This document shows, in pieces, positions 1 through 10,669 of a stretch of 64,000 bases of DNA. The notes below the pieces were generated by a model, which was given only the letters and a program-made list of their open reading frames with translations, was not told the origin of the DNA and made no database searches. A program made the position numbers and the translations under genes. The number at the start of each line of letters is the position of its first letter. Within the stretch, counting starts at the first letter, position 1. The stretch covers positions 155,209,152 through 155,273,151 of the forward strand of contig CP136066.1 in the NCBI GenBank assembly GCA_032622095.1, read 5' to 3'. Origin of the DNA: Siphonodentalium dalli. Taxonomy: Eukaryota; Mollusca; Scaphopoda; Gadilida; Siphonodentaliidae.

Positions 1-622
1 TGACCTGTAGGGTGTGCTTGCTAGCTGTAGAGTGCGCTGAAGGGATTTACATATACAAAGTGTAAAACCCAAGATGGACGCTGGCAGCCATTTTTTCTAC
101 GAGTTTCGGAAAAAAATTGATGTCGCCCATCTAGAAGTCATCCTGAAGATCCATGTAAAGTTTGGCGATGATCGGATGAGGGGTGTGGTCTGTAGGGTGT
201 TCTAAAAAATTGAGTCATGCAAAGAGATCAGTTGGGGGAGTTGGTCTGTAGAATGTGCCAAAGGATTTAGTGATGCAAACAGGCGGCCATGTTTTTCGTT
301 AATTTTTTTTTTAATTCAATGACTCCCATCTATAGGGGATCTTAAACATGCCTGAAATTTTCAAAACATTTCTCCAATAAATGCAGGTTGTAGTTTGTGC
401 CGATGTATTCAAACTTGAAAAAAAATTTGTTAACGAATTTCGGAAACAAATCAATGGATCCCATATAGAGGTCACCCCGAAAATCCATAAGAATTATGGT
501 GACGATCGAGTGAGTGATGCGGCATGTAGGGTGAGTCAAAGGAAATTGGTGACGGATGGACGTATGCACGTCGGATGTCAATACATGGCAAAAGCTCAAA
601 CTTTACGCTAAAAAGTGACTTT
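1..622. repeat. Interspersed repeat with internal tandem units, truncated by window edge
   Basis: Phrases such as 'gtagggtg', 'aatttcggaaa' and 'gatgatcggatgag' recur about every 200 bp, so the element is built from diverged tandem units. Its right end, near 591-622, contains AGCTCAAACTTTAC. The same element lies inverted at 31,552-31,830, where that end forms a clear hairpin. The short open frames inside are shadows of the repeat. The left end is outside the window. Confidence 0.7.
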
Positions 623-842
623 TGCAGTAAATCATTTTCCGTCAACAGTTTTTGAATACTCGGATATTTATATAAATCACAATAAAATACTTTTCTGAAT
701 GACAGTTGGTGAAATTATGGTTGTTTCAATGAGCGTGAAACCCAAAATAAAAAAACGGCAGATCAGAATTCGGCATCAGATAAGAATTGTTGCAAAGGAA
801 TGGCCTACCTATCTAGGGGTGTAAGCTTAAAAATGATTGCGC

Positions 843-1126
843 GGTCCAACATATCCTCACACAAATATGTACATAATCGACCAATACTGTGAAATATGTA
901 CATCATGTGATTATTTGGTTCTGAAGCGTACACATGAAAAGTCGTGAGTTGACTTATTTGTGGCATTGTCCGTACATATCCTTAGAATCACCTCATTGTG
1001 AGTCGATAGTTTGACTAAAACACTCATTGTCAGCACAATATCGACTCAAAATGCGGCGATAAGCAGATTATCTACATAAAACAAGTTCTATTACAAGCAG
1101 ATAATGTGCAGTTTTCGGTTCAACCT
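843..1126 (+). repeat. Family R1 repeat, copy A
   Basis: One of six copies of a non-coding repeat about 280-375 bp long; the others begin near 27,078, 35,128, 46,112, 46,645 and 61,925. Shared landmarks in order are 'ccaacatatcctc', 'gtgattatttg', 'gtcgtgagttg', 'attatcgactca' and a terminal 'agataatgtgc'. This copy lacks the segment with 'cgttttatggcgc'. No coding capacity is visible, so it is probably a non-autonomous mobile element. Confidence 0.75.
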
Positions 1127-1136
1127 AACTTTTAAT

Positions 1137-1334
1137 AATAATTGCACTGAAGCGCAATTGGTGGTTATCCCATATGAATTGATAATGGAGTAACATACCT
1201 ATTCACGGGTGTAAGCTTGTAACAATAATTGCACTGAAGCGCAATTGATATGAATCAAGCTGGATTGCACATAAAGAACAATTGAATTGCGCTGAATCGC
1301 AATTATTAATAAATGTTACTTTGGCCTCTCAGTT
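1137..1334. repeat. Degenerate member of the GCGCTTAAGCGC repeat family
   Basis: Units 'attgcactgaagcgcaatt' and 'attgcgctgaatcgcaatt' alternate with AT-rich spacers. The end 'attattaataaatgttactttggcctc' parallels the end of the array at 23,105-23,370 and the sequence beside the piggyBac at 5,230-5,282. The start 'cctattcacgggtgtaagc' also parallels that family. Confidence 0.6.
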
Positions 1335-2311
1335 TTTTAGAGTTGACAGTTATTTTATTAAATTTACGCTTTTAAATTTATTTCAATTGTGGATGATTAT
1401 ACAATGAAATAACATTAACAGAGGATTTGTTGGGTTTTATTGGACAACAAAACCCAGAACATTGATAATTCTAAAAAAAATCAAAACTTCGAGTTCCTTT
1501 TAGCAGATATGCATACTCTGTTGTGTTGGATATTGAGGAATTGGGTGTGAACGAACCCGCTCGCTTGTGAATAGAAAACTAAAGTTAGCAAAGATCTGCC
1601 AATCAGAATACGTGTTTCAGCGAAAAATATTCAACTTGAATGACAATTTGTCATCAACTTTCGGCGCTGCTGTATCCACCCCATATCTCATTGTTTCTAT
1701 GAGTTTAAAGATTATCCATTGATGATCAAACAATATCTGCCCGATCTGCTCAATATTAATATTAAGGGTAATATTAATGTTGTCCCGAGTAGCTCCTCTT
1801 TAACTATACATGACTCCTTCAGATTTCTGTTTCCAGCTTCGCGCACTACGTTCATGACTGAACTATGGAACAGTCGAACTATTACACTTTTTCCGGTAAC
1901 TTTATATATTCCAAATCAAATTATGGAATCAACCGTGTAATAAGTCAATCAGGTTCTCTTTTATTTAATGTTGCACTGAGTGTCTTTTACAATACAGTAT
2001 CAATGGAACAGTTCAACTAAATACATTCTTTTTCTGGCAACATTTCTGGCTTTGTTTTGTTGCCTATTGACATTTTCCCCAATTTCGACTTCCTCAAAAG
2101 TTGATTGTTGGAATACATATATCTAGTTATTTGTTGTTGGTTTCAGTCCCCGTTTTCCGGACAACAGTTTCTATGAGTTGGCTCAGTAACTTCATTTGGG
2201 CAGGTCATTAATTTATGACAATGATGCAAACAATGTGTCTTCACATTCAACAGGCAATGTTGTTCAATGGAAATGAAATAGCTCACTGGGAAATCCCCTA
2301 CGTCATCAAAT

Positions 2312-2499
2312 GAAATAAAAGGTCGGCCGACCAGTGTCCCCCGACAACGTGGCAAGCAAGTCGATGCCGCTTTGTTAAAGAAATTAAAAAAAATGTTGAA
2401 ATGTTCTAACCCTTTCAACATTTTTTTTATTTCTTTAACAAAGCGACATCGACTTGCCACGTTGTCAGGGGGACACTGGTCGGCCGACCTTTTAATTCC
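2312..2499. repeat. Long hairpin inverted repeat
   Basis: The arms 2,312-2,401 and 2,413-2,499 are close to exact reverse complements around an 11-nt loop. The outer arm contains GGTCGGCCGACC, itself palindromic, followed by 'agtgtccccc'. The main difference between the arms is a 4-base length change near 'ggcaag'. This suggests a recent foldback or MITE. No gene is present. Confidence 0.85.
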
Positions 2500-2599
2500 A
2501 TAAAAAAAAATCCGTCATCTATGTACATGTTGCGCATCTCCAATATGTGGGTAACAATACTCTGAAGTTACAAATATCTACGATCAAACTGTAGGAGTT

Positions 2600-3235
2600 G
2601 ATTACACCATGAAGGTACCCTCATACAGAAAATTATAAAAAATGTTTTTCAAAGTCGAAAGGCCCACAACTCTGGGAAAAATCATTGGATCAAACTCAAA
2701 TTCGAACTTGACCTGCATTTTGATATGAACGACCCACAAAAAAAAAGAATTTCCAATTAAACAATCCAAACTTGGGTTATCATCCGGAAACCAAAGAAAA
2801 AACAAGAAAAATTGAATTTTCTAAGTCGAAAAGCCCATAAATCTAGAGAAAAATCATCGGATCAAACTCAAATTCGAACTTGACCTGTATTTTGATATGA
2901 ACGACCCACAGAAAACAGAGTTTCCAATCAAACAATCCAAACTTGAGTTACACCCGGAAACCAAATAAAAGTCGAAAAGCCCATAACTCTGAGAAAAATC
3001 ATCGGATCAAACTCAAATTCGAACTGTATTTTGATTTTTGATCAATGACTCACAAAAAAAATATGGAATTTTGAATTGAACATTCCAACCTTGAGTTATC
3101 AACCGGAAACCAAAGAAAAAAAGAAGTAAAATTGAATTTTCTAAGTCGAAAAAAGTTTATAACTCGAGGAAAAATCATCGGATTGAAAAAACTCCATAAA
3201 AGAACCGGATCAAACCCAGAATTGCATAGCACCCG
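2600..3235. repeat. Diverged tandem repeat, four units of 150-173 bp
   Basis: 'aagtcgaaaagcccataactc' and close variants recur at about 2,648, 2,817, 2,967 and 3,140, each followed by 'aaaaatcatcggatcaaac', a 'gaccca' block and 'accggaaaccaa'. Fragments of the same type lie at 42,860-43,560 and 51,965-52,020. It is non-coding in all frames. Confidence 0.75.
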
Positions 3236-3257
3236 TGTGCTTGGTTGAGACACCTAC

Positions 3258-5190
3258 CAGGCGCGTAGCTAGGATCCCCAAATAGGGGGGGGGGCCTAAT
3301 CATTATATGGGGGGGGGGTCCAAGCACGATATGCCGAAGGCATATCCCGCAGGCCTGAGATGGGGGAGGGTCCGGGAGGGGGTGTCCCCCTCCGGAGAGT
3401 GGATTTTTTTTTAATGTTAAGTGCTCTGAGAGCGAATTTGGCGCCTCTTTATGCATTGCTGGTGTCTTTTCTATCAGAGGAATCAAAAGAACTTTTCAAC
3501 ATCCATATGACACCCCAATAACGAATTCAGGGTATCTAATTCTGCTAGATCATATAATCCACGGTAGTTTCAATCCAAACTCCAGGCGTGTTACCACTAC
3601 AATAAGGATACTATCAAAGAATTTCTTACATACATCACCCCCCCCCCCCCGGAGTCATCGGATTTATTCATGGATGAAGCCGGCTAATCGTTTTACGAGT
3701 CTACCCTCTCATGGTGCTCGGTTTACGGGCGAGTCCCTCGCAACAACTATGGTATGAATTCACTTGTCGAAGTGACTTCTTACCATATTTGTTGAGGCGG
3801 ACATACTAGTATGAACGAGGAATACCATAGATATTCCAAGGATCTCCCTCTTCGATGCGTCTTTGCACTCATCTGCCATGATAGCATAATATTCGGCTTC
3901 TAACACCTCCTTCTTAATTCTGTTTAGAAGCACATTGGCTGCACAGTCTAGCAGATCGTTTTGAATGTCAGGACTTGTCATTTTGGCATTGTTTGGAAGG
4001 CTATCATATTTCTGCTTTAGTTCAGGTGAGAATTTGAAGATTAGTTGCAGTAGCTCAAGAAAATTCCCCTGATTGGCACTATCAGCGCTCTCGCGGTGGC
4101 CTCTTAAAGGTATATCCTGTTGGGCACAGAATATTACTAAGTCCAGTATGCATTTTAGGACCTCTCTGTTTCTCTCGACGAACATCGAATGGGAGCCAAC
4201 AGGATCTATCTGATTGACAATCGTGCCGCGACCGGAGTGAATACTGGACCGCATCTCTCTGAGGACCACAGCTGCGTCCTTATGTGCATTGGATGAGTTG
4301 TGTTTTTCTAATTTATCGCCAATCTTTTTCCAATTTCGAAAACCAACGTCTACAAATGCCTTCTCTTTCTCTTGTGGGGCAAAGAAGCGACACGGTTGAC
4401 AAAAGACAGCATCTTTGCTGATGCTGTACTCAATCCACGAATACTTGGTGTATCATGATTTTGTGAAACATCTGTATTTGTCTGTTAACCGCGATGTTGG
4501 AAATGAACCCAGTACTGGTTGGCGTGGGGGTTCGGTTGGCGAAGTAGAAATATCATGGATATCGATATCAATGTTAGTAGTTGGAGTAGGCCTATCGGCT
4601 TCGGGGTTCTTACTTCTCTCAATATCAATATTATCAATAATATCATCGTTGGTAATCGACCCATTGATACTGGCTACAACGTTATTGGCATCGCGCTCAG
4701 TTGATGTGTCGGAATTGTGGTTCGTGACCTTTGAAAGAAAATTGTTTATGGTTGGTTGCCCAGCAGGCCGCGGCTTCTTCTTCGGAGAAGGTTTTGTGCT
4801 CATGACTTTACTATTCAATTTCAAACAAACCGTGCTAAATACTTGTTTACCCTTGACCTTCTAAAAATAACAGTATTTGTAATTTACGGAAAAGGCAACG
4901 GATACGACGTAAACAAAATTCCGGTCGACGTAATAAACCAAATTCCGGTCTCGCCGTGCACACTGGAACGTAGATCAAGTTCCGACATACCTGCCGACGT
5001 CAAACACAAATTTACTATATTGAATATTGTATATTCGCGCTTGTATAAATAGCAGATGATGGCGTTTAAATCTACATTTATATTGGTCAGTCGATGGCTA
5101 TGATAATTAGATATGAAAGACTATTTTTGGAATTTTGTTGGGGGGCACTGGAAATTTGGGGGGGGGGGGGGGTGGCACATGAAGCTTACC
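3258..5190 (-). mobile_element. Decayed hAT-type DNA transposon
   Basis: The left edge begins CAGGCGCGTAGCTAGG, the form of terminal inverted repeat known from many animal hAT elements. G-rich stretches follow at 3,285-3,320 and 3,360-3,400. The other side has G-rich sequence at 5,138-5,175, but I find no matching CCTAGCTACGC end, so the right terminus is lost or lies elsewhere and the right border given is approximate. The body holds the broken transposase at 3,760-4,824. A target duplication cannot be assigned without the second end. Confidence 0.6.
3760..4824 (-). pseudogene. hAT-family (ZMYM1/DUF4371-like) transposase, nonsense-broken and truncated
   Basis: A single minus-strand frame runs through this interval with one internal TGA at 4,455-4,453. 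The N-terminal part (4,824-4,456) is a low-complexity acidic tail with a basic KPSPKKKPRP patch. After the stop comes a TTF-type zinc finger, seen as W-x-EYS, DAVFC-x2-C and a later H-x5-H (about 4,445-4,275). The segment 4,270-3,763 resembles DUF4371, including EYYAIMADECKD. The RNase-H-like catalytic core beyond the first acidic block and the C-terminal dimerisation region are absent: only about 355 codons remain of a family usually 600 or more residues long. I infer a dead transposase gene; a domesticated gene is less likely given the stop and truncation. Confidence 0.8.
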
Positions 5191-5298
5191 CATAACAGTT
5201 GTCAATAATGAACAAAAATATCAAAATTGTATGGGAGGCCAAATTCACATTTAATAATGAATTACACTTAAGCCCATTGCGCTTAACCATTTGAGCGC

Positions 5299-5354
5299 GG
5301 CAAGCCGATATATCGGTTTCCCGTTAGACTGCGGCAAGCCGATTTATCGGCTTT
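5299..5354. repeat. Paired palindromic subterminal repeats of piggyBac
   Basis: GGCAAGCCGATATATCGG (5,299-5,316) and GGCAAGCCGATTTATCGG (5,333-5,350) are direct repeats that are each nearly palindromic. They start about 13 bp inside the TTAA end. In other piggyBac elements subterminal repeats bind transposase; by position these are the likely binding sites here. Confidence 0.6.
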
Positions 5355-5561
5355 CAGGTATCACTATGTAACAAACTCATCCACCGATCCGCTACTCGGC
5401 CAATTAACATCCCCATCTCACGTAATGACGGTAAGGTATGGGAATTACTATTGTTATACGTCATAGCTGGGTTATCCTGTACTATTTATAGATGATGACG
5501 TCATATGGCCATCTATCTATTTTTTTAAAGATGATGAAATCGGTTTTGTAAACAAGTAAAT

Positions 5562-7341
5562 ATGGCGGAAAATTTGAGTTTTATGTTTTCATCGGATTCG
5601 GATAGTGGCCCTAGTGGGACCGATTCTGAGGGAAATAGTTCAGATTGGACACAAGAATATGAATCCGAGTCCCAAGATTCTGATGCAACTGAGTATTATG
5701 AGTACAGTTCGGACCAAAATGAAGGTGAGGAGGCGTCACGTTCCCGTTCATCGAATCAAAGTGACGGTGAGGAGGGGTCCCGTTCTGAGGGTTTTCGCAG
5801 ACAGACAACTTCCGACGTATGGGTATCGGTATTTGGCGACGAAACAGATGCCCCTGACCCCTTTCCATTTAAAGTGCTGTCAGGAGTACGAAATATGCCA
5901 CCACAAGACGCACCGCCGTTAGAATATCTTGAACTCTATCTCACTAATCAGTTCATTGAAAAAATAACCATCGAAACAAACAGATACGCCAGGCAGTTTA
6001 CGGACGCAAATTATGATACATTCAAAGCTAATTCACGCTACAAAAAGTGGGCATTCGAGAACGTTGACGGGGAGAGACAATACGGGAATACAGACGACGA
6101 TGAAATCCGTGCGTTTTTGGGTCTAATACTAAATATGGGCCTCACCAGAAAACCAACAATTGGGTCTTATTGGTCAACAAAACGCAGCCAGGACTCCCCA
6201 TTTTTCAGGGATACAATGCCACGGGATCGCTTCGAGCTGCTGCTGTCTTTTTTTCATCTCACTGACAACAACGCCCCCGATAAAGAATCAAAAGAGTACC
6301 TCACATATAAATTTCAACCTTTTGTTGACCAACTTAATGCAGGCTCGGATAATCACTTTATTCCAAATCGTGACTTATCAATAGATGAGAGCATTATAGC
6401 TTTCAAGGGGATGACTTATCTTCGTCAATATATGCCCAACAAACACCATGCTAGGTGGGGCATCAAAGAATGGAATCTCGCGGATTCGAAAACTGGCTTT
6501 ATTATCCACACAGACATCTACTGCGGAAAACCTAACATATCATGTGCCAATGAAACTAATGTTCCCACATTTGGACAAGGGACATCATCTTCATTTGGAC
6601 AATTATTACACGAGTCCAAAACTGTGCACAGACTTGTTCAATAGACAAACGCACACGACAGGGACCGTCCGAATCCACCGAAAAGGACTACCAGCGAGCA
6701 TTCGGGGGAAGCGACAAATGGAAAAAAGCGGTGGTGTATCTGAGAAAGGGTGGAATATTGGCTGCAAGGTATAACGACAGGAAGGTCGTCCTCCTATTGT
6801 CCAGTGTAGCACGTGCTCGAGCTGTGACCGTTACGCGAAAGTCAGGCAAAACGGAAACTGCCCCACAGATCGTTGATATTTACAACAAAGGGATGGGGGT
6901 GTCGACTCAGCGGACCAGAAATTATATACGTATTTGGACGAGCGACGTACCTTGAAGGCATGGAAAAGGGCAGCCCTCCATTGTCTTGGTCGTATGACTG
7001 TCAACAGTTACATAATGTATCGAGAACATACAAGCGACGAGAACAAGATCTCCAGTTATGAGTTTCAGGTGAAGCTTGTTGAAGGCCTGACCGAGGGTTA
7101 TTATGATGGAGACCGAACGAAACGCGGACGCCCCTCAAAGGATACACCAGCCGAACGCTTGAAAGCGCGACACTTCCCTTCTAAGATCGGCAATTGCAAA
7201 GAACGGAATCGCGTTGTATGCACAGACTTAAAAAAGGGGGTACGCAAACGAACACGTATGGAATGCACGGACTGTGACGTCGGGTTACACAGCAATTGCT
7301 TTGTGAGATATCACACCCTGAAACAATTCAAATCTAATTAA
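5562..7341 (+). pseudogene. piggyBac transposase, three frameshifts
   Basis: The start ATG at 5,562 opens an acidic, serine-rich N-terminus (residues 1-80), followed by the DDE_Tnp_1_7 (piggyBac transposase) domain. The three catalytic aspartates are still readable: SIDESIIAFKG (codon 6,384-6,386, residue 275), HLDNYYTSPKL (6,598-6,600) and VDSADQ (6,904-6,915). The C-terminus (7,170-7,326) is the usual cysteine/histidine finger, ending CTDCDVGLHSNCF. The frame changes at the A run 6,527-6,530, between about 6,703 and 6,730, and at the G run 6,895-6,899; the first and third are explained by loss of one base in a homopolymer. No full-length protein can be made. Few lesions and intact motifs suggest a fairly recent copy. 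Confidence 0.92.
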
Positions 7342-7756
7342 CTTACCTGTATGCTGGCTGAACAACTTACCTGCACGACAAATAAATAATTACATGTAAA
7401 TAACTTACCTGCATGACTATAGATGAATGACTTACATGCGTGAATTATGCTATGGAAATTATAGTGATTGTTCCTAAATCTAATGAATTATTTACACCTT
7501 GATTAAATTGTGTTATCTATATCAGTCGTTTTCTCTCCATTCAGTTTATATTGTAACATGTGTGACTATAGCACAGTTGTGAACACGTACGGCAAATTAT
7601 AGGTGAGAAACAGTTCGACTTTGTCTTGGCTCAATATAATTACAAAGTATATATTACCCATTACCAGAATATAGATACAATAATTGCGAATATCGATACA
7701 ATTACAAAACACATGGAATATATGGTAAATGTATCGCTGATACCAATGTTTGACAT

Positions 7757-8350
7757 GTTTTCACACCTGTAATCAGCCTGACATCAAGGTGTGTCAACCC
7801 GAATCACATACCCACCCATCGGGACTGTATACCCCCATGGGAACAAAGTGATCAATATTATGTTTTAATAGTATATATACATCTACATAATGATGGTAAA
7901 TAGTACATACAAAAATCCATAACAGTAAATATACTGTAATGTAGGTATTATTATGGAAACATTCAGCGACGATCTGCATGTCTGGAAACCTACATGTATA
8001 ATCGCACCTGTAATTCCTGTAACTGGAACAATCGCACACACGTTACCAGACTATATATATAGGTGATAATAATGGGGAATTGTCTATACAAACACATTCC
8101 ATCGCGAAATATGTACCGCCGAAACGACTAATTTACACCTTTTCTCACCTGTAATTAGCTAAAAATCCAGGCGTGACAACCTGGAACACGTAGCTCCTGG
8201 ACTAGTGATTGCAGACCCCCATGGCAACAAAGTTTTTCAAGGTTATTTTGTATTAATAGATACATAATTGTGGTAAATAGCACACGTACAAAGTCATATA
8301 CATATATATGTGTATTATGGAAATATATTCAGCAGTGAGGCACATGTCTG
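7757..8350. repeat. Direct duplication inside the piggyBac 3' region
   Basis: 7,757-7,995 and 8,136-8,350 are diverged direct copies with a period of about 380 bp. Shared blocks are 'cacctgtaat', 'acccccatgg(g/c)aacaaag', 'ggtaaatag' and 'atgtctggaaa'. They lie between the transposase stop and the right terminus, so they may be subterminal repeats of the element rather than gene sequence. Confidence 0.65.
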
Positions 8351-8542
8351 GAAATTTATATAGCAGTAAAAGGGTTAAGCGCAAATACCATATATTGTGC
8401 TTAAGCACCAATAGGACATTTAGGTTTAATCGTAATTAATTGCGCTTTTATATCACCTAGCAATTCAAGACGAGCATTGGGCTAATTATAACCTGTTTTA
8501 ATTAGCCTGAGTACTCAACAGTCAACTGTGAGAATATGTACA

Positions 8543-9030
8543 ACAATGATAATCCCTATACATATTATCAGCATCCCTATATCAAAAGAATTGATGTCTC
8601 CTTCCCGGAACTCTAGTATTTTTTAAGTATTTTTTGCACAGATTTGGCCCACTCTGGTCATATAGCATGCATGTCGTGTCACTTCACGAGGGCTTGCTTG
8701 CCACATATGGTTTACTTGTTGACTTAAATCAGGGAAAACCCCTATTTTCATATTACATGTATCAGCATCCCTGCCCAATAATTGGTGTCTCATTCCTGGA
8801 GCTTTTGTGTCTTTCCTCGAGCTCTAGTGTTTTTTATTAAGTCCAGGATCTCATGCACAGATCTATAGTATTTCTATGGTCATATAGCGCGAATGTGGTG
8901 TCACTGAGGCTAAACTGGTCACTGTCACCCCCTTTCGTTCAGTTGCGTACCCAGCTTTTTTTAATTTACAGTTGGGTACCCAGCTTTTATAAAATTTACA
9001 GTTGGGTACCCAGCTTTATGAAATCTCACA
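8543..9030. repeat. Tandem duplication followed by GGGTACCC repeats
   Basis: 8,563-8,690 and 8,752-8,915 share 'atcagcatccct', 'ttgg/gatgtctc', 'gctctagt.ttttt', 'gcacagat' and 'ggtcatatagc'. After this, 8,940-9,022 has three units of a roughly 31-bp repeat with palindromic core GGGTACCC ('acagttgggtacccagctt'). The same units occur inverted at 22,787-22,850 and in short form at 54,835-54,885. Confidence 0.65.
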
Positions 9031-9059
9031 CAGAACGTGATTTATTAATTATTTGATTG

Positions 9060-10430
9060 CGCATTTGCGGTTTGTTGTTTTACAAATGAACCTGTTAAGT
9101 TTACGATGCTTGAAATAAATTAACACCGGAAAAGAATTGTAGATCCTGCAGATCGACTGCTGTGCTGACTACTGTATCCTTAAAATGGAAACAATGCCAA
9201 TAATGGCAATATGAACTATAAAACTCGAATGTATACGAATTATAACATTATAAGATTAATAGCAACAACAAATGTCCTTGAATTGGCCTTTAGGTCATAA
9301 TTATCGACCCACACCATTCCGATCATTGGCTACTGATAAGTATGTAGAAAGCACAATGTGAGTTAGGTCAACATGACCGCTTTCGCAGATTGCTGCTTCA
9401 TTTCATGACTGAACTAAATGTGAGCTGGCAATGAATGTGTTCGTTGATCGCGGAATCCCCTTTCATCACCGGTGACGCAGCGGCTATTTTCAGCACGTTG
9501 TTTACAAATTGGTAAAATGTGAAATTGCCACTCGCATTTCAGGACAAGAGACGGACTTGACTTGGCTGTCGCATACCACGTTGTCTATGGTAATAACAAC
9601 TATACTGTCACAGAATCTCATCCGAATCATCACGATAGCAAGCAAGACTGTTGTCGCTTCGATGCCGATGGTTTGAAACGACGAAGCAGCCAGACTTTGC
9701 AGTTTACACGAAAATAGGGCATGAGACATCAGGAATGTCATCCACCTGCCACCATATCTGTGACATCAGCGCTCATTCTGAAATGAGACTTTCGTGTTCT
9801 CCGATGATCAAAGTTATTCATATTAACACTCAACAGAGTTAACCATGACTGTGAACCAAGTCTTGTTGAAATTGCAGTCAAATGTGGTTGAAAATGTGAC
9901 TCTTTCAACTTTCAACTAGGCCTATTATTATAACTAGGCCTTTTCCAGCATTGTTTTAAACAAAACTGTTACAGACTATATAGTACCGCTAGTCTGAACC
10001 ATGTATATAGGCCTATGTATGGTCAGTGTTGAATGATTGGAACAACATGCAGATCACGTGTACTGGACAAGCATGTATACACATTGAATTCGCTCTGCAC
10101 AATGAGTGGCAATGGAATGGTCCACGTCAACTTAGTTTCGTCCACTATTGATTTGATCAATCTACCCTAATTAAATAACTAGACTGTATTAAATGGTATT
10201 GGTGATATGATATTGTGTTCCAATCCGCAGCTGAAGTCCAGACTATAAATCTATTTTACACATCATACATTTAGTTATTTTTTACTCTGTCCTTTTAAGC
10301 TTTACAGCCAAGCTGAATCATAAATAGTTGCTTTCTATGAAAGTGTCAATGACACTGTACTATGGCTGAATTGGTCATTGTCGCATGCAAAAAACAAAAA
10401 CACCCCGGATCTCTCTCAAAATGTACCAAA
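9060..10430. other. Gene-free stretch
   Basis: No supported gene. An open frame of 79 codons on the minus strand (9,741-9,502) has a hydrophobic middle (TTVLLAIVMIRM) but no convincing splice context or recognised domain. No strong repeat structure is visible. Confidence 0.5.
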
Positions 10431-10434
10431 AGAG

Positions 10435-10666
10435 TTAACTCTTTAATGATCCTGTGCCAGTGCATTTTCTTATATATGCAAGTATTGCATAGGGAGCCTC
10501 GCATATATAAGAGAATGCACTGGCTTACAAGGTCAATTTAAATATTGTTTGGCCAAAGTATTTTCTTATATATGTGAGACTGCCTATGGGAGACTCGCAT
10601 ATATAAGAGAATGCATTGGCACAGGGTTTCCAAATTTTCAGGAAACTCCAGTCTTGAAAGGGTTAA
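10435..10666. mobile_element. TTAA-ended MITE with two internal hairpins (family P)
   Basis: TTAA at 10,435-10,438 followed by CTCTTTAATGATCC and, at the right, GACTGGAGTTTCCTGAAA (reverse strand) ending CCCTTTC-TTAA at 10,663-10,666. Inside are two similar stem-loops (about 10,457-10,527 and 10,553-10,623) with stems around 'cttatatatgc.ag' and 'ctcgcatatataag'. Related copies are at about 11,480, 32,385, 34,804 and 45,657. TTAA duplication and CCCTTT ends are piggyBac-like. Confidence 0.7.
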
Positions 10667-10669
10667 AAG

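Larger units (their letters stand above)
5283..8378 (+). mobile_element. piggyBac transposon with TTAA target duplications
   Basis: TTAA at 5,283-5,286 is followed by CCATTTGAGCG, and the far end reads GCAGTAAAAGGG then TTAA at 8,375-8,378, so the short terminal repeats are CC(A/C)TTT-like. Joining the outer flanks gives GCGC-TTAA-GCGC, exactly the unit of the repeat family at 23,148-23,337, which supports a precise TTAA insertion. The element holds one transposase pseudogene, palindromic subterminal repeats on the left and a duplicated 3' non-coding region. Its 3,096 bp is typical of an autonomous piggyBac. Confidence 0.9.

Noticed and set aside
5605-5922. 105-codon frame overlapping the piggyBac start
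   Set aside because: Alternate-frame shadow of the transposase N-terminus.
9502-9741. 79-codon minus-strand frame with a hydrophobic segment, possible membrane protein exon
   Set aside because: No convincing splice sites, domain or paralogue; the overlapping plus-strand frame is of similar length.
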